This document shows positions 42,968-51,036 of a stretch of DNA of 64,000 nucleotides, piece after piece. The translations under genes were made by a program, and so were the position numbers. The DNA comes from Paenibacillus sp. (GTDB lineage: Bacteria; Bacillota; Bacilli; Paenibacillales; Paenibacillaceae): the NCBI GenBank assembly GCA_023512345.1, contig JAILZT010000007.1, forward strand, positions 186,001-250,000. Direction: 5' to 3'. The notes beneath the pieces are model-generated. The model did no database searches. It worked only from the letters and a program-made list of their open reading frames with translations, and was not told the DNA's origin. The first letter of the stretch is position 1, and every line of letters begins with the position of its first letter.

Positions 42968-43732
42968 TTAGGAACCTCTTTTCATAAATATAATTTTTTC
43001 GAGTAACACTAGGATTAAGAAGAGCCCAAGGCCAAGTGCAGATAATAAAAAAACGGCAGCAAACATATCATCACTCTGCAGATTTGCGGCCATACGACGG
43101 CTGAAGTAGCCTAACCCCTTACTGCCCCCAAGCCATTCACCAATCGTGGCTCCAATCACACAATACACAATGGACAATTTTAGACCGGAGAAAAAAGAGG
43201 GCAGCGCAAGTGGAATCTGAATCTTTCGAAGCAATTGCCAGCGGCTGGCACCCATGGTTAACAATAACTCTCTGTAACCTTCTGCACCTTTTCGCAGTCC
43301 ATCAAAGCTTCCAACCACGATAGGGAAAAATGCAGTTAAAAAGACAACAGCAACCTTACCGGCCAAAGAATACCCGAACCAAAAGATGAAAATGGGTGAG
43401 AGTGCAATTAACGGAATCGTCTGACTTAGGATGATGAAGGGATAGAAAGCTTTTTCCAGACGGCTAGACATATCCATTCCCGTTCCTAACAACGAACCTA
43501 GGATAACAGAAATTATGAATCCTACTAACACTTCTTGAAGGGTAGCCGGTAAATGAAGTCCAAACAACAGTTTGCGATTCTCAATGAGTGCATTACATAT
43601 TGACGTAGGTGCAGGAAGAATGAATGATGGAATCCATTTAACACGTACAGCCGACTCCCAACTAATCAACAGGATGAGGAAGAGAAGGAGGGAAAGACCA
43701 TATTGTCGAAGCCAACGTTTAAAAAGGTTCAT
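42968..43732 (-). CDS. thiX: ThiX-type ABC transporter permease
   Basis: A 254-residue BPD-type permease with about six membrane segments. ATG 43732 overlaps thiZ by 14 bases; a longer open frame reaches 43816 but only antisense to thiZ coding. The EAA loop (GYRELLLTMGASRWQLLRKIQIPLALP) contacts the ATPase. Imports HMP-type precursors with ThiY and ThiZ. Confidence 0.88.
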   Translation of the reverse strand: MNLFKRWLRQYGLSLLLFLILLISWESAVRVKWIPSFILPAPTSICNALIENRKLLFGLHLPATLQEVLVGFIISVILGSLLGTGMDMSSRLEKAFYPFIILSQTIPLIALSPIFIFWFGYSLAGKVAVVFLTAFFPIVVGSFDGLRKGAEGYRELLLTMGASRWQLLRKIQIPLALPSFFSGLKLSIVYCVIGATIGEWLGGSKGLGYFSRRMAANLQSDDMFAAVFLLSALGLGLFLILVLLEKIIFMKRGS

Positions 43733-44480
43733 GCAGTCTCCGCTCCAATTCCGCCCGTAGTTCCAGAAACCTCGGTTCAAAATTAAGGGTAGGATGCCTG
43801 GGTCTTGGTAAATCAATGATCATTTCCTTCAGGGGATTGTGCCAACTTTTGCCGGACATCAGATAAATTCGATCACTAAGGAGTATAGCTTCCTCCAAAT
43901 CATGTGTAATGAATAGAACCGTCTTCTCCAGTCCACCCCATAACTCCACTAGCCATTTGTGCATTTCCCGTTTGGTCATAGCATCGAGGGCCCCAAAGGG
44001 TTCATCTAGCAGCATGAGGTCTCCTCCAGTAACAAGCGTTCTTAGAAAAGCAACCCGCTGTCTCATTCCACCTGACAATTCGCGAGGATAGACATTCTCT
44101 ATTCCCGTAAGACCAAAACGCTCCAGCATTCCTCTTATAATCGAGATCGTATCTGCTTTTGAACGGATTTGATTCACCTCCCAGGGCAGCAGACAGTTGT
44201 CCAAGACCGTTCTCCATGGCAGTAATAGGTCCTGTTGGGGCATGTAAGCAATTTTCCCTAGTCTAGTTAGAGTAGAAGAGGTAGTCTTTTGCCAGATGAT
44301 ATCTCCACTTGTGGGTTCCAATAGCCCTGCAATAATTTTGAAAAGAGTACTTTTACCACACCCGCTGGAGCCGACCACGGAAACGAACTCTCCTGGGTGG
44401 ACTTTCATAGAAAGGTCTGAGAAGACGGGGGGCTGTTTCAAACGGTCAAAAGAGTAGGATAAATCACGTGTTGAGATCAT
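43719..44480 (-). CDS. thiZ: ThiZ-type ABC transporter ATP-binding protein
   Basis: A 253-residue ATPase. Walker A GSSGCGKS (37-44), signature LSGGMRQR, Walker B LMLLDEPFGALD and switch His (FITHD) are all present, in the nitrate/taurine/thiamine group. The frame runs up to 44525, but that start lies inside the riboswitch terminator hairpin, so ATG 44480 is preferred. First gene of the operon. Confidence 0.9.
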   Translation of the reverse strand: MISTRDLSYSFDRLKQPPVFSDLSMKVHPGEFVSVVGSSGCGKSTLFKIIAGLLEPTSGDIIWQKTTSSTLTRLGKIAYMPQQDLLLPWRTVLDNCLLPWEVNQIRSKADTISIIRGMLERFGLTGIENVYPRELSGGMRQRVAFLRTLVTGGDLMLLDEPFGALDAMTKREMHKWLVELWGGLEKTVLFITHDLEEAILLSDRIYLMSGKSWHNPLKEMIIDLPRPRHPTLNFEPRFLELRAELERRLHEPF

Positions 44481-44514
44481 TGTTATATTCGGAAAGCCTC
44501 CTCTATACAAATAA

Positions 44515-44547
44515 GACCCATCCATCTCCGTAGGAAATGAATGGGTC
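44515..44547 (-). terminator. riboswitch expression-platform terminator
   Basis: Minus-strand arms 44537-44547 and 44515-44525 form an 11-bp stem (one G-U), followed by a U-rich stretch. It lies between the TPP aptamer and thiZ, where ligand binding would let it form. Confidence 0.7.
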
Positions 44548-44596
44548 CAAAATTCTCATCCGCATACATAAAATGCATCACTTGAGAGTCCGGTTC

Positions 44597-44680
44597 CACT
44601 TCCCTCCGCTGGTATAATCCAGATCAGGTTCCAAGGGTCCGGAGTGTTAACTCCATCTCAGTCTGTGACTCCCCTAGTGA
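44597..44680 (-). promoter_or_regulatory. TPP riboswitch (THI box)
   Basis: On the minus strand the conserved elements appear in order: GGGGAGTC, CTGAGATGG, ACCCTTGGAACCTGATCTGG, ATTATACCAGCG and GAGGGAAGTG. This is the thiamine pyrophosphate aptamer. With the hairpin at 44515-44547 it should shut off thiZXYMDE when thiamine pyrophosphate is plentiful. Confidence 0.95.
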
Positions 44681-44711
44681 AATAAATAGATCGATATTGA
44701 ATTCGTTTTTA

Positions 44712-44739
44712 AATATACCATATCTTATTGGTATGTAAA
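44712..44739 (-). promoter_or_regulatory. promoter of the thi operon
   Basis: On the minus strand, TTTACA (44734-44739) and TATATT (44712-44717) are 16 bp apart, about 30 bases before the TPP aptamer. An ATACCA/TGGTAT dyad sits in the spacer. Confidence 0.65.
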
Positions 44740-44899
44740 GAGTTGGAAGGGGGCTAAACTTTGAAATTTGGGGATATTTCTTGGTATGAATATCTTTATT
44801 CAGGAGGCATATTTACCGTTTTTGGGTAAGCTAAAAGGGAATATAACTACCTGTTTTATCTATTGGCACAATTCCGATGATTATTATCGGAAAAAGGTA

Positions 44900-44928
44900 T
44901 TGACGGACATGACATGACAGTGTACTAT
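44900..44928 (+). promoter_or_regulatory. promoter of the tcy-type operon
   Basis: TTGACG (44900-44905) and TACTAT (44923-44928) are 17 bp apart, 60 bases before the solute-binding gene. A 7-bp inverted repeat (TTCCGAT/ATCGGAA, 44872-44892) just upstream could bind a regulator. The rest of the gap 44740-44871 shows nothing I can name. Confidence 0.75.
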
Positions 44929-44987
44929 TCAATTTACCGGGTTGTACAACACACATACAGAGAAGGATAAGAGAGGGGATTTTACAA

Positions 44988-45836
44988 ATGAAAAAACTAA
45001 GTTTAATGATTCTATTGGCACTGACCGTGGTACTTCTAGCGGCTTGTGGTAACAATGCCAATAACAATACGGCTGCTGAACCAACGGCGGCAACGAATGA
45101 GGGAGCTGCTGCTACCGCTGCACCTGCTGAACAGAATAGTCTAGAAGCTGTCAAGGCCAGCGGCAAGCTGCGCATCGGTACAGAAGGTACTTATGCACCA
45201 TTTACCTTCCACGATGCTGCTGGTAAACTTACTGGATTTGACGTTGAAATTGCTGAGGAAGTATCCAAACGTCTAGGTGTTGAAGCAGAGTTTGTTGAAA
45301 CACAATGGGATGGAATATTTGCTGGTATGGATGCTAAACGTTTCGATGTTATTTTTAATCAAGTCTCCATTACGGACGAACGTAAAGTTAAATATGACTT
45401 CTCTGATTCATACATCGTTTCCAAAGCCGTGCTGATCGTTAGCGAAGACAATGAAGACATTAAGACTTTTGCAGATTTGAAAGGCAAAAAGGCTGGTCAA
45501 TCCCTTACCAGTAACCTGTCCGACATTGCACGCGAGAATGGTGCTGAGATCGTAGGGACTGAAGGTTTTAATCAAGCCATTGATCTGCTGACTTCTGGAC
45601 GTATTGATGCAACAGTTAATGATGGGTTATCCTATCTAGACTTGAAGAAGCAAAAGCCGGATGTAAAGATCAAGCAAGTAGATGAAGTTCCTGGAGGCTC
45701 AGAAAGTGCTGCAGTATTTCTTAAGGGGAATGACGAGTTAGTCAAAGCCGTTAGTGATGCGATCGCTGAGATGAAGAGTGATGGAACCTACCTGAAAATT
45801 TCCGAGAAATATTTTGGAGCAGACGTCTCCAAATAA
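44988..45836 (+). CDS. tcyA: cystine/amino-acid ABC transporter substrate-binding lipoprotein
   Basis: A 282-residue lipoprotein (lipobox LAAC, Cys20) with an Ala/Thr-rich linker. LRIGTEGTYAPFTFHD, GFDVEIAEEVSKRLG and FDVIFNQVSITDERK are the family SBP_bac_3 motifs. Gene order SBP-permease-ATPase and sizes fit Bacillus TcyABC, a cystine importer, but another polar amino acid is possible. Confidence 0.82.
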   Translation: MKKLSLMILLALTVVLLAACGNNANNNTAAEPTAATNEGAAATAAPAEQNSLEAVKASGKLRIGTEGTYAPFTFHDAAGKLTGFDVEIAEEVSKRLGVEAEFVETQWDGIFAGMDAKRFDVIFNQVSITDERKVKYDFSDSYIVSKAVLIVSEDNEDIKTFADLKGKKAGQSLTSNLSDIARENGAEIVGTEGFNQAIDLLTSGRIDATVNDGLSYLDLKKQKPDVKIKQVDEVPGGSESAAVFLKGNDELVKAVSDAIAEMKSDGTYLKISEKYFGADVSK

Positions 45837-45863
45837 TAGATTCCGACAAAGGATGTCTGATCA

Positions 45864-46532
45864 ATGGATGACCGTTTAATACAGATTTTTATTGATTCTT
45901 TGCTACCCCTGCTTAAAGCCGGGGTGGCTTTTACCATTCCGCTCACTTTGGTTTCATTTACAATCGGATTAATATTAGCTGTGCTTACCGCAATTGTCCG
46001 TCTTTCCTCATGGACGATTCCGAAGCTGATTGCCAGTTTTTATGTATGGGTCATTCGAGGAACTCCATTATTGGTTCAGCTATTTATTATTTTTTATGGT
46101 TTGCCTGCTGTTGGTATTATACTGGAACCTTTTACTGCGGCCGTTATTGGATTCTCACTTAGTGTAGGTGCGTATTCATCAGAAATAGTACGTGCTGCTA
46201 TAATTTCCATACATAAAGGTCAATGGGAAGCTGCCTTCTCGGTTGGCATGACCCGCGGTCAAGCGTTACGCCGCGTTATACTGCCGCAAGCTACGCGAGT
46301 TTCCATACCGCCGCTCGCCAACTCTTTTATTAGTCTGGTTAAGGACACATCGCTTGCAGCTGCCATTACTTATGTGGAAATGTTCAGAACTGCACAGCAG
46401 ATCGTAGCCACATCCTACGAACCGCTCCTGCTGTATTGTGAAGTGGGTTTGATATATTTGTTATTCAGCTCCGTTCTTTCCGCTCTGCAAAACTATCTAG
46501 AGAAGCGGCTTGACCGATACTCAGCGAGCTAA
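45864..46532 (+). CDS. tcyB: amino-acid ABC transporter permease
   Basis: A 222-residue HisM-type permease with about five membrane segments. VWVIRGTPLLVQLFIIFYGLP and the EAA loop (AAFSVGMTRGQALRRVILPQA) are typical. Partner of the genes at 44988 and 46547. Confidence 0.86.
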   Translation: MDDRLIQIFIDSLLPLLKAGVAFTIPLTLVSFTIGLILAVLTAIVRLSSWTIPKLIASFYVWVIRGTPLLVQLFIIFYGLPAVGIILEPFTAAVIGFSLSVGAYSSEIVRAAIISIHKGQWEAAFSVGMTRGQALRRVILPQATRVSIPPLANSFISLVKDTSLAAAITYVEMFRTAQQIVATSYEPLLLYCEVGLIYLLFSSVLSALQNYLEKRLDRYSAS

Positions 46533-46546
46533 AGGAGAAGATACGT

Positions 46547-47299
46547 GTGATTGAAATAAAAGATTTGCATAAATCCTTTGGTCCGCTGGAGGTCTTAAAG
46601 GGCATTGATCTGAAGTTGGAGCATGGCAAGGTACTTGTTATCATTGGTCCTTCCGGATCTGGAAAAACCACTTTACTTCGCTGTTTCAACCTTCTAGAAG
46701 TTCCTGATCGGGGGAGTATTGTTCTTGGTGATACGAAGCTGAATTTTACAGATGTTAAAAAAGTTCCGCAAAACAGCGTTCTGGAGCTGCGTAGAAAAAC
46801 AGGGATGGTCTTTCAGTCATACAACTTGTTTCCACATATGACGGTGCTCGGAAATGTGATGGAAGGACAGGTAACCGTACAGAAGCGCTCTAAAGAAGAA
46901 GCTCGTGAACGTGCCTTGGCATTACTTGATAAGGTTGGTCTTGCTGAAAAGGCGGATTCCTTCCCACATCAGCTATCCGGTGGACAGCAACAACGTGTTG
47001 GGATTGCTCGCGCGATGGCAGTTGAGCCAGAAGTGTTGCTATTCGATGAGCCTACATCGGCTTTAGATCCGGAGTTGGTTGGGGAAGTACTAAAGGTCAT
47101 TAAGCAGTTGGCGGCAGAAGGGATGACCATGGTGATTGTCACCCATGAGATGAAGTTCGCAGCAGATGTCGCGGATACAATTATTCTGATGGATGGTGGT
47201 CATATCTTAGAGCAAGGTACTCCCAAAGAAGTGCTGGAGCATCCAAAAAGCCCTCGTGCCTTACAGTTTCTTAACCGGTTGAGCGGTGAAGTTGAATAA
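46547..47299 (+). CDS. tcyC: amino-acid ABC transporter ATP-binding protein
   Basis: A 250-residue GlnQ-type ATPase from GTG 46547 after AAGGAGAAG. GPSGSGKTT (Walker A), LSGGQQQRVGIARA (signature), VLLFDEPTSALD (Walker B) and VTHEM are intact. Powers the import system encoded just upstream; the operon ends at the following terminator. Confidence 0.9.
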   Translation: MIEIKDLHKSFGPLEVLKGIDLKLEHGKVLVIIGPSGSGKTTLLRCFNLLEVPDRGSIVLGDTKLNFTDVKKVPQNSVLELRRKTGMVFQSYNLFPHMTVLGNVMEGQVTVQKRSKEEARERALALLDKVGLAEKADSFPHQLSGGQQQRVGIARAMAVEPEVLLFDEPTSALDPELVGEVLKVIKQLAAEGMTMVIVTHEMKFAADVADTIILMDGGHILEQGTPKEVLEHPKSPRALQFLNRLSGEVE

Positions 47300-47337
47300 G
47301 TTAATTTATAATTCTTAAATGGAATAATAAGTTATAA

Positions 47338-47379
47338 AAAAACTCCGAAGCCACTGTAAAGTGGACTTCGGAGTTTTTA
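47338..47379. terminator. bidirectional terminator
   Basis: AAAAACTCCGAAG (47338-47350) pairs perfectly with 47366-47378, with an A-run before and a T-run after. Separates the convergent tcyC and SLH genes. Confidence 0.9.
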
Positions 47380-47385
47380 TTAATC

Positions 47386-48057
47386 CTATTGCTGAGCCGG
47401 AGCTGGATGAGATTTGAGATACTCTAGAGCGTTGTATAGCATAACGGCTGCTTCAGCACGGCTTAGTTCACTTTTTGGATTAAACTTTCCGTCAGCATCC
47501 AAGGTGTTGATCTTATATATTAATGAACGTTGAACGCTTCCTTGATAGGAGGGGGTCAATTGGCTATCGTCGGCAATGGCTACAGGATTAATCTTAATCA
47601 TGGGTAAATTCCCCGCTTTTTCAAGACCCTGCACCAGTAGTGAAGTGAAGAGTTCCTTAGTCATTGTCTTAGAAGGGTCAATATCCTTTGGAATATCTAC
47701 ACCATTGTAATGGGCATTTATGAAAGCCTCTGCATACCAAGCATTGTCTTTAACTTTTTTGAAAATATCGCTGGCTACTGGAGCTTTGTTGAAATCAATC
47801 GCAGCCAAACTTAGTTGAAGTCCCCCTGAGATGAATTGGATTCCTTGACCCGCAGTCATCAAGTTTTGGGGTAGAAACTGTGAATCGGTAACACCCTTGA
47901 TTAACCCTTGATCTTTGAGGGAAATGATCTTTTCTGTTCCACTAACATTAGCTAAGTCTTTGAAGCTGCTTCCATTAGCGAAGATTTGTCCTCCAAGTGT
48001 GAAGGAGAGGAGCGATACGGTTGTTATGGCGGTTAGTGCACATTTTTTAAGGTTCAT
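47386..48057 (-). CDS. exported SLH-domain-like protein
   Basis: A 223-residue secreted protein. ATG 48057 follows GAGGTGAAAAAG; the frame is open a little further. A signal peptide ending near GGQIFA is followed by two segments resembling surface-layer homology domains (SFKDLANVSGTEKIISLKDQG; LDADGKFNPKSELSRAEAAVM). SLH domains bind pyruvylated cell-wall polymers. Only about two weak copies are visible, so anchoring ability is uncertain. Confidence 0.72.
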   Translation of the reverse strand: MNLKKCALTAITTVSLLSFTLGGQIFANGSSFKDLANVSGTEKIISLKDQGLIKGVTDSQFLPQNLMTAGQGIQFISGGLQLSLAAIDFNKAPVASDIFKKVKDNAWYAEAFINAHYNGVDIPKDIDPSKTMTKELFTSLLVQGLEKAGNLPMIKINPVAIADDSQLTPSYQGSVQRSLIYKINTLDADGKFNPKSELSRAEAAVMLYNALEYLKSHPAPAQQ

Positions 48058-48280
48058 GACTTTTTCACCTCGTATTTGGATTAGGCCATTAGGTTTGGCC
48101 TTAAGTATCATCTATAACGAAGGAATGAGCAGTAATGTTGCAGGTACCCAGCCTCTTTCAATTTGCAGTTTATTTTGTTATGCTTATTTCGTAACGATTA
48201 CTAATTATTTCTTGATAGAATAGATTAACTACGTCTTAACAGGTGCGGATGTTGATCCTTCAGAAAGGCAGGAGATCTCT

Positions 48281-48754
48281 ATGAATCCCATTGAACACAT
48301 AGCTCAGCAGTTTGCAGCACAAAATTACAAATTAACCTCCCAACGTGAAGCTATCGTTCAGGTTTTATTGGATAATGAAAAAGACCATTTAAGTGTGGAA
48401 GAAGTCTATATGCTCGTCAAACACAGCTATCCACATCTTGGACTGGCGACAGTGTATCGAACCCTAGAACTGTTAACGGAACTTCATATCGTCGAGAAAA
48501 TGAACTTTGGCGATGGAGTTGCTCGATATGACTTGCGTGGTGATGAGCAGGCTCATATGCACCATCATCTGATCTGTAATGTATGCGGGAAGTTGGAAGA
48601 GATTAAAGAGGATTGGCTGCTGGAATTGGAAAATCGTCTGGAGCGGGAGTATGGCTTTACTGTAACGGACCATCGTCTCGATTTCAAAGGTTCTTACAAT
48701 ACATGCAAGGAAAGTGGCTGTAAGAAAGATAAGGAATGCAGGGAAGTCTCTTAA
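48281..48754 (+). CDS. fur: ferric uptake regulator Fur
   Basis: A 157-residue regulator. The recognition region YPHLGLATVYRTLELLTEL and the metal-site run HMHHHLICNVCGK are nearly those of Bacillus Fur rather than PerR or Zur. A C-terminal Cys pair (Cys-Lys-Glu-Ser-Gly-Cys) is present. With Fe2+ it represses iron-uptake genes at GATAATGATAATCATTATC-type boxes; one candidate lies at 57682. Confidence 0.9.
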   Translation: MNPIEHIAQQFAAQNYKLTSQREAIVQVLLDNEKDHLSVEEVYMLVKHSYPHLGLATVYRTLELLTELHIVEKMNFGDGVARYDLRGDEQAHMHHHLICNVCGKLEEIKEDWLLELENRLEREYGFTVTDHRLDFKGSYNTCKESGCKKDKECREVS

Positions 48755-48788
48755 TCAGAACTTGTGCGAGTGAATTTACGCAAAAAAT

Positions 48789-48820
48789 AAGGTGACATGA
48801 GAATTCTCGTGCCACCTTTT
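48789..48820. terminator. bidirectional terminator
   Basis: AAGGTG...CACCTT outer stem with an inner GAGAATTCTC palindrome and a T-run. Lies between convergent fur and the AIM24-family gene. Confidence 0.8.
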
Positions 48821-48840
48821 CCAATATATTAGGCTCAGTT

Positions 48841-49521
48841 TTATCCCCGGGTAGGGACAAATGATTTGATCCAAGTTCCAAAGTTGCCCGGATTCCGGCT
48901 TTGCACCAATACAACACCTTCACCACGGAACCGGCAGACAATGGCTTCACCACTGGTCAAGCTGTTCAACCAACCTGTGGCTGCCTTTTCGATTTTGTAA
49001 TCCATATAATCCGGCCAAGCTACAAGATGTCCATTGTCAATGATCATTTCTTCCCCAGCTTCTAGATTAATGGCATGAATAGCCCCGAAGGAGGAGAGGA
49101 ACACCGTACCTTTGCCGCTGATTTCTACGATAAAGAATCCTTCACCGGATAAGAAGCCTCTGGCTAAATTCTGCATCTTGGTATTTACTTGAATGCCTTG
49201 CGTCCCCGCCAGAAACCCATCCTTTTGTACATAAAGCTTATAGGAACCGTCCAATTCTACTGCTTGAATATCTCCTAGAGAACCTGGTGATAACAGAACT
49301 TCACTTTGTCCTCTTGTAGCGGTAAGTTCTTGGAAGAAGAACTTTTCTCCGCTTAGCATTCGTCCTAATCCTCTCATTAAACCGCCATCGACAGTACCTC
49401 TTAATTCAACATTAGGTGACATAGCGACCATTGCACCCATTTCGGCCTTGATGCTTTCCCCTGAATTCAGGTTCACCTTCAGCATTGCGAAGGCACCCTC
49501 ATATAAAACTTCATACTTCAT
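48841..49521 (-). CDS. AIM24 / TIGR00266 family protein
   Basis: A 226-residue beta-rich soluble protein. SGESIKAEMGAMVAMSPNVEL, GLGRMLSGEKFFFQELTA and LAAGTQGIQVNTKMQ-like segments match the TIGR00266/AIM24 trimeric fold. Function in bacteria is unclear. Confidence 0.88.
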   Translation of the reverse strand: MKYEVLYEGAFAMLKVNLNSGESIKAEMGAMVAMSPNVELRGTVDGGLMRGLGRMLSGEKFFFQELTATRGQSEVLLSPGSLGDIQAVELDGSYKLYVQKDGFLAGTQGIQVNTKMQNLARGFLSGEGFFIVEISGKGTVFLSSFGAIHAINLEAGEEMIIDNGHLVAWPDYMDYKIEKAATGWLNSLTSGEAIVCRFRGEGVVLVQSRNPGNFGTWIKSFVPTRG

Positions 49522-49744
49522 GTATAAATTCCTCCAAATCTATGAGTTGGAATGCTAGAGACGTTCTTTTAGGGTAAGTATACTGGATTCTCAGCTCTGC
49601 TGATAGTGTGCCCCAATCCATCTTTAGGAAGTAATATGGCGACTTTTGCTGGCTGTGGGAACTGCTTATTTGTGTTAGAATGAACTTAAGAACGACGATC
49701 AAAGTATGTAAATAATAAAACCTTGAACAGGAGAGTGGGATCAC

Positions 49745-49987
49745 ATGGCACGTACAAAAACAAAGAAAGTCCTTCTTAAAGCCGAGCGGGCAGGAACCTG
49801 GTGCTCTGCGAACAATCGAAGATCCAATGTAGATTATGGAGCCATTTCACAGCATGTCCGAATTACGCCAAGTAAACAACAGCAATTGAATAAGATCAAA
49901 CACAAGGAGCGAATCACGAATGATGGCGCTCCTTTTTTGTGGGAATTTATAGACCTGCGTGGCAGCTTTACATCCGTTCCCTGCTAA
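49745..49987 (+). CDS. small basic protein with terminator inside its reading frame
   Basis: An 80-residue frame from ATG 49745 with an AGGAG site. The first 60 residues are basic (ARTKTKKVLLKAERAG...RITPSKQQQLNKIKHKERI) and resemble a family of short Bacillaceae proteins with a TP..Q..L..IKHK tail. The last 20 codons cross a strong intrinsic terminator at 49904-49938 and overlap the neighbouring gene's 3' end. The natural stop seems to be missing. Confidence 0.5.
   Translation: MARTKTKKVLLKAERAGTWCSANNRRSNVDYGAISQHVRITPSKQQQLNKIKHKERITNDGAPFLWEFIDLRGSFTSVPC
49904..49938. terminator. intrinsic terminator
   Basis: AAGGAGCG (49904-49911) pairs with CGCTCCTT (49927-49934), followed by a T-run. 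On the minus strand it can also serve the convergent AraC gene. Confidence 0.85.
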
Positions 49988-50786
49988 AGACACGAAACTG
50001 CTTGGGAGACATACCAAATCGATTCCGAAATACACGGTGAAAATAAGTATAGTTAGCAAATCCACAAGTTTCTGCTACATGCTCAAGAGGCATCGGGCTG
50101 AATGTGATTCGTTCCCGAGCCATTTCCAACCGTACGTCATTTACGTATTTGACAATACTGGTTCCGAAGGAGTCTTTAAAAAGATGAACGGCGCGTGAGA
50201 CCGAAATATCTACATGGGCCGCAACATCCTCCAGATGAAACGGAAAGGCTGCATGCTCCTCAACATATTGCTTCATTCTAGATGCCAGATAGCTTGTCGG
50301 AGTTATCGCTGGCTTATCAGACATGATTCGATCAATTTCCATACATAAGATTTGCAGATAACATCCTGAAATTTCCGGTGAAAAGTCGGATAATCTCCGC
50401 TGTTCAAGCACAAGCTGACGAAATAGACCCAGAAAGCCATCGCTAAGAGGTACATTCATGCGTGATGGGCGAGGGTTGCGTTTCCACCATTCTTCGATCC
50501 AATCGCCGCCGCAAAAGATATGATAATCCCCACTCTCGATACGTGGTTTGCCAACAGCGTAGCTTTCCTTATCAATAATTAAATGATACGGATCGTTGGG
50601 TTTGAACAGCGTCAGATCGCCGCTCTCTACGGGAGAAATAACTCCATCTATCAAAGCACGGCTTTTCCCATCTGTCTGAAGTCGAATAAGATAAGTTTTG
50701 TTTCCTTCACTCTGTGACATATGAAACGGCTTCCGATGAAAGGAGAAACCGGCCGACAAAACGTGACAGCCTGCAGCTTGTGACAT
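49968..50786 (-). CDS. AraC family transcriptional regulator
   Basis: A 272-residue regulator. The N-terminal 160 residues form a cupin-like sensing domain (LIRLQTDGKSRALIDG, VESGDLTLFKPNDPY). The C-terminal 100 residues hold two helix-turn-helix motifs, ending HVAETCGFANYTYFHRVFRNRFGMSPKQFR. It is divergent from the dehydrogenase/isomerase genes and likely controls them through the repeats at 50819 and 52182. The inducer is unknown. Confidence 0.9.
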   Translation of the reverse strand: MSQAAGCHVLSAGFSFHRKPFHMSQSEGNKTYLIRLQTDGKSRALIDGVISPVESGDLTLFKPNDPYHLIIDKESYAVGKPRIESGDYHIFCGGDWIEEWWKRNPRPSRMNVPLSDGFLGLFRQLVLEQRRLSDFSPEISGCYLQILCMEIDRIMSDKPAITPTSYLASRMKQYVEEHAAFPFHLEDVAAHVDISVSRAVHLFKDSFGTSIVKYVNDVRLEMARERITFSPMPLEHVAETCGFANYTYFHRVFRNRFGMSPKQFRVFSRERM

Positions 50787-50818
50787 AGACCCTCCTGAAT
50801 AATAAAATAATAGCCAAA

Positions 50819-50848
50819 TTGTTCATGTAAGTATCATATTATTCATTT
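50819..50848. promoter_or_regulatory. candidate AraC operator, copy 1
   Basis: TTGTTCATGT (50819-50828) and TTATTCATTT (50839-50848) are direct half-sites 20 bp apart, two helical turns, as expected for an AraC-type monomer pair. An almost identical pair lies at 52182-52211. A related TTGTTCAGGT occurs downstream at about 50962. Confidence 0.7.
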
Positions 50849-51036
50849 TATTATAAGAGCTTAAAGATTACCATATAAATAGCTTCTAAAGATGCAGTAC
50901 AACCAAATTGGTCAATACAGTGTTGTAATAGGAATATGAGTATGAGGGTGAGTCAACCTTTTTGTTCAGGTGAGCTGCGCTTAAATAGTATGTTTTTTCC
51001 ATTAAAATAAATCAAAAAAAAGGATGAGTCGAATCC

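Noticed and set aside
44831..45175. A 114-residue minus-strand frame over the tcy promoter and signal peptide
   Set aside because: Antisense to a well-supported lipoprotein gene and composed of its Ala/Leu mirror image.
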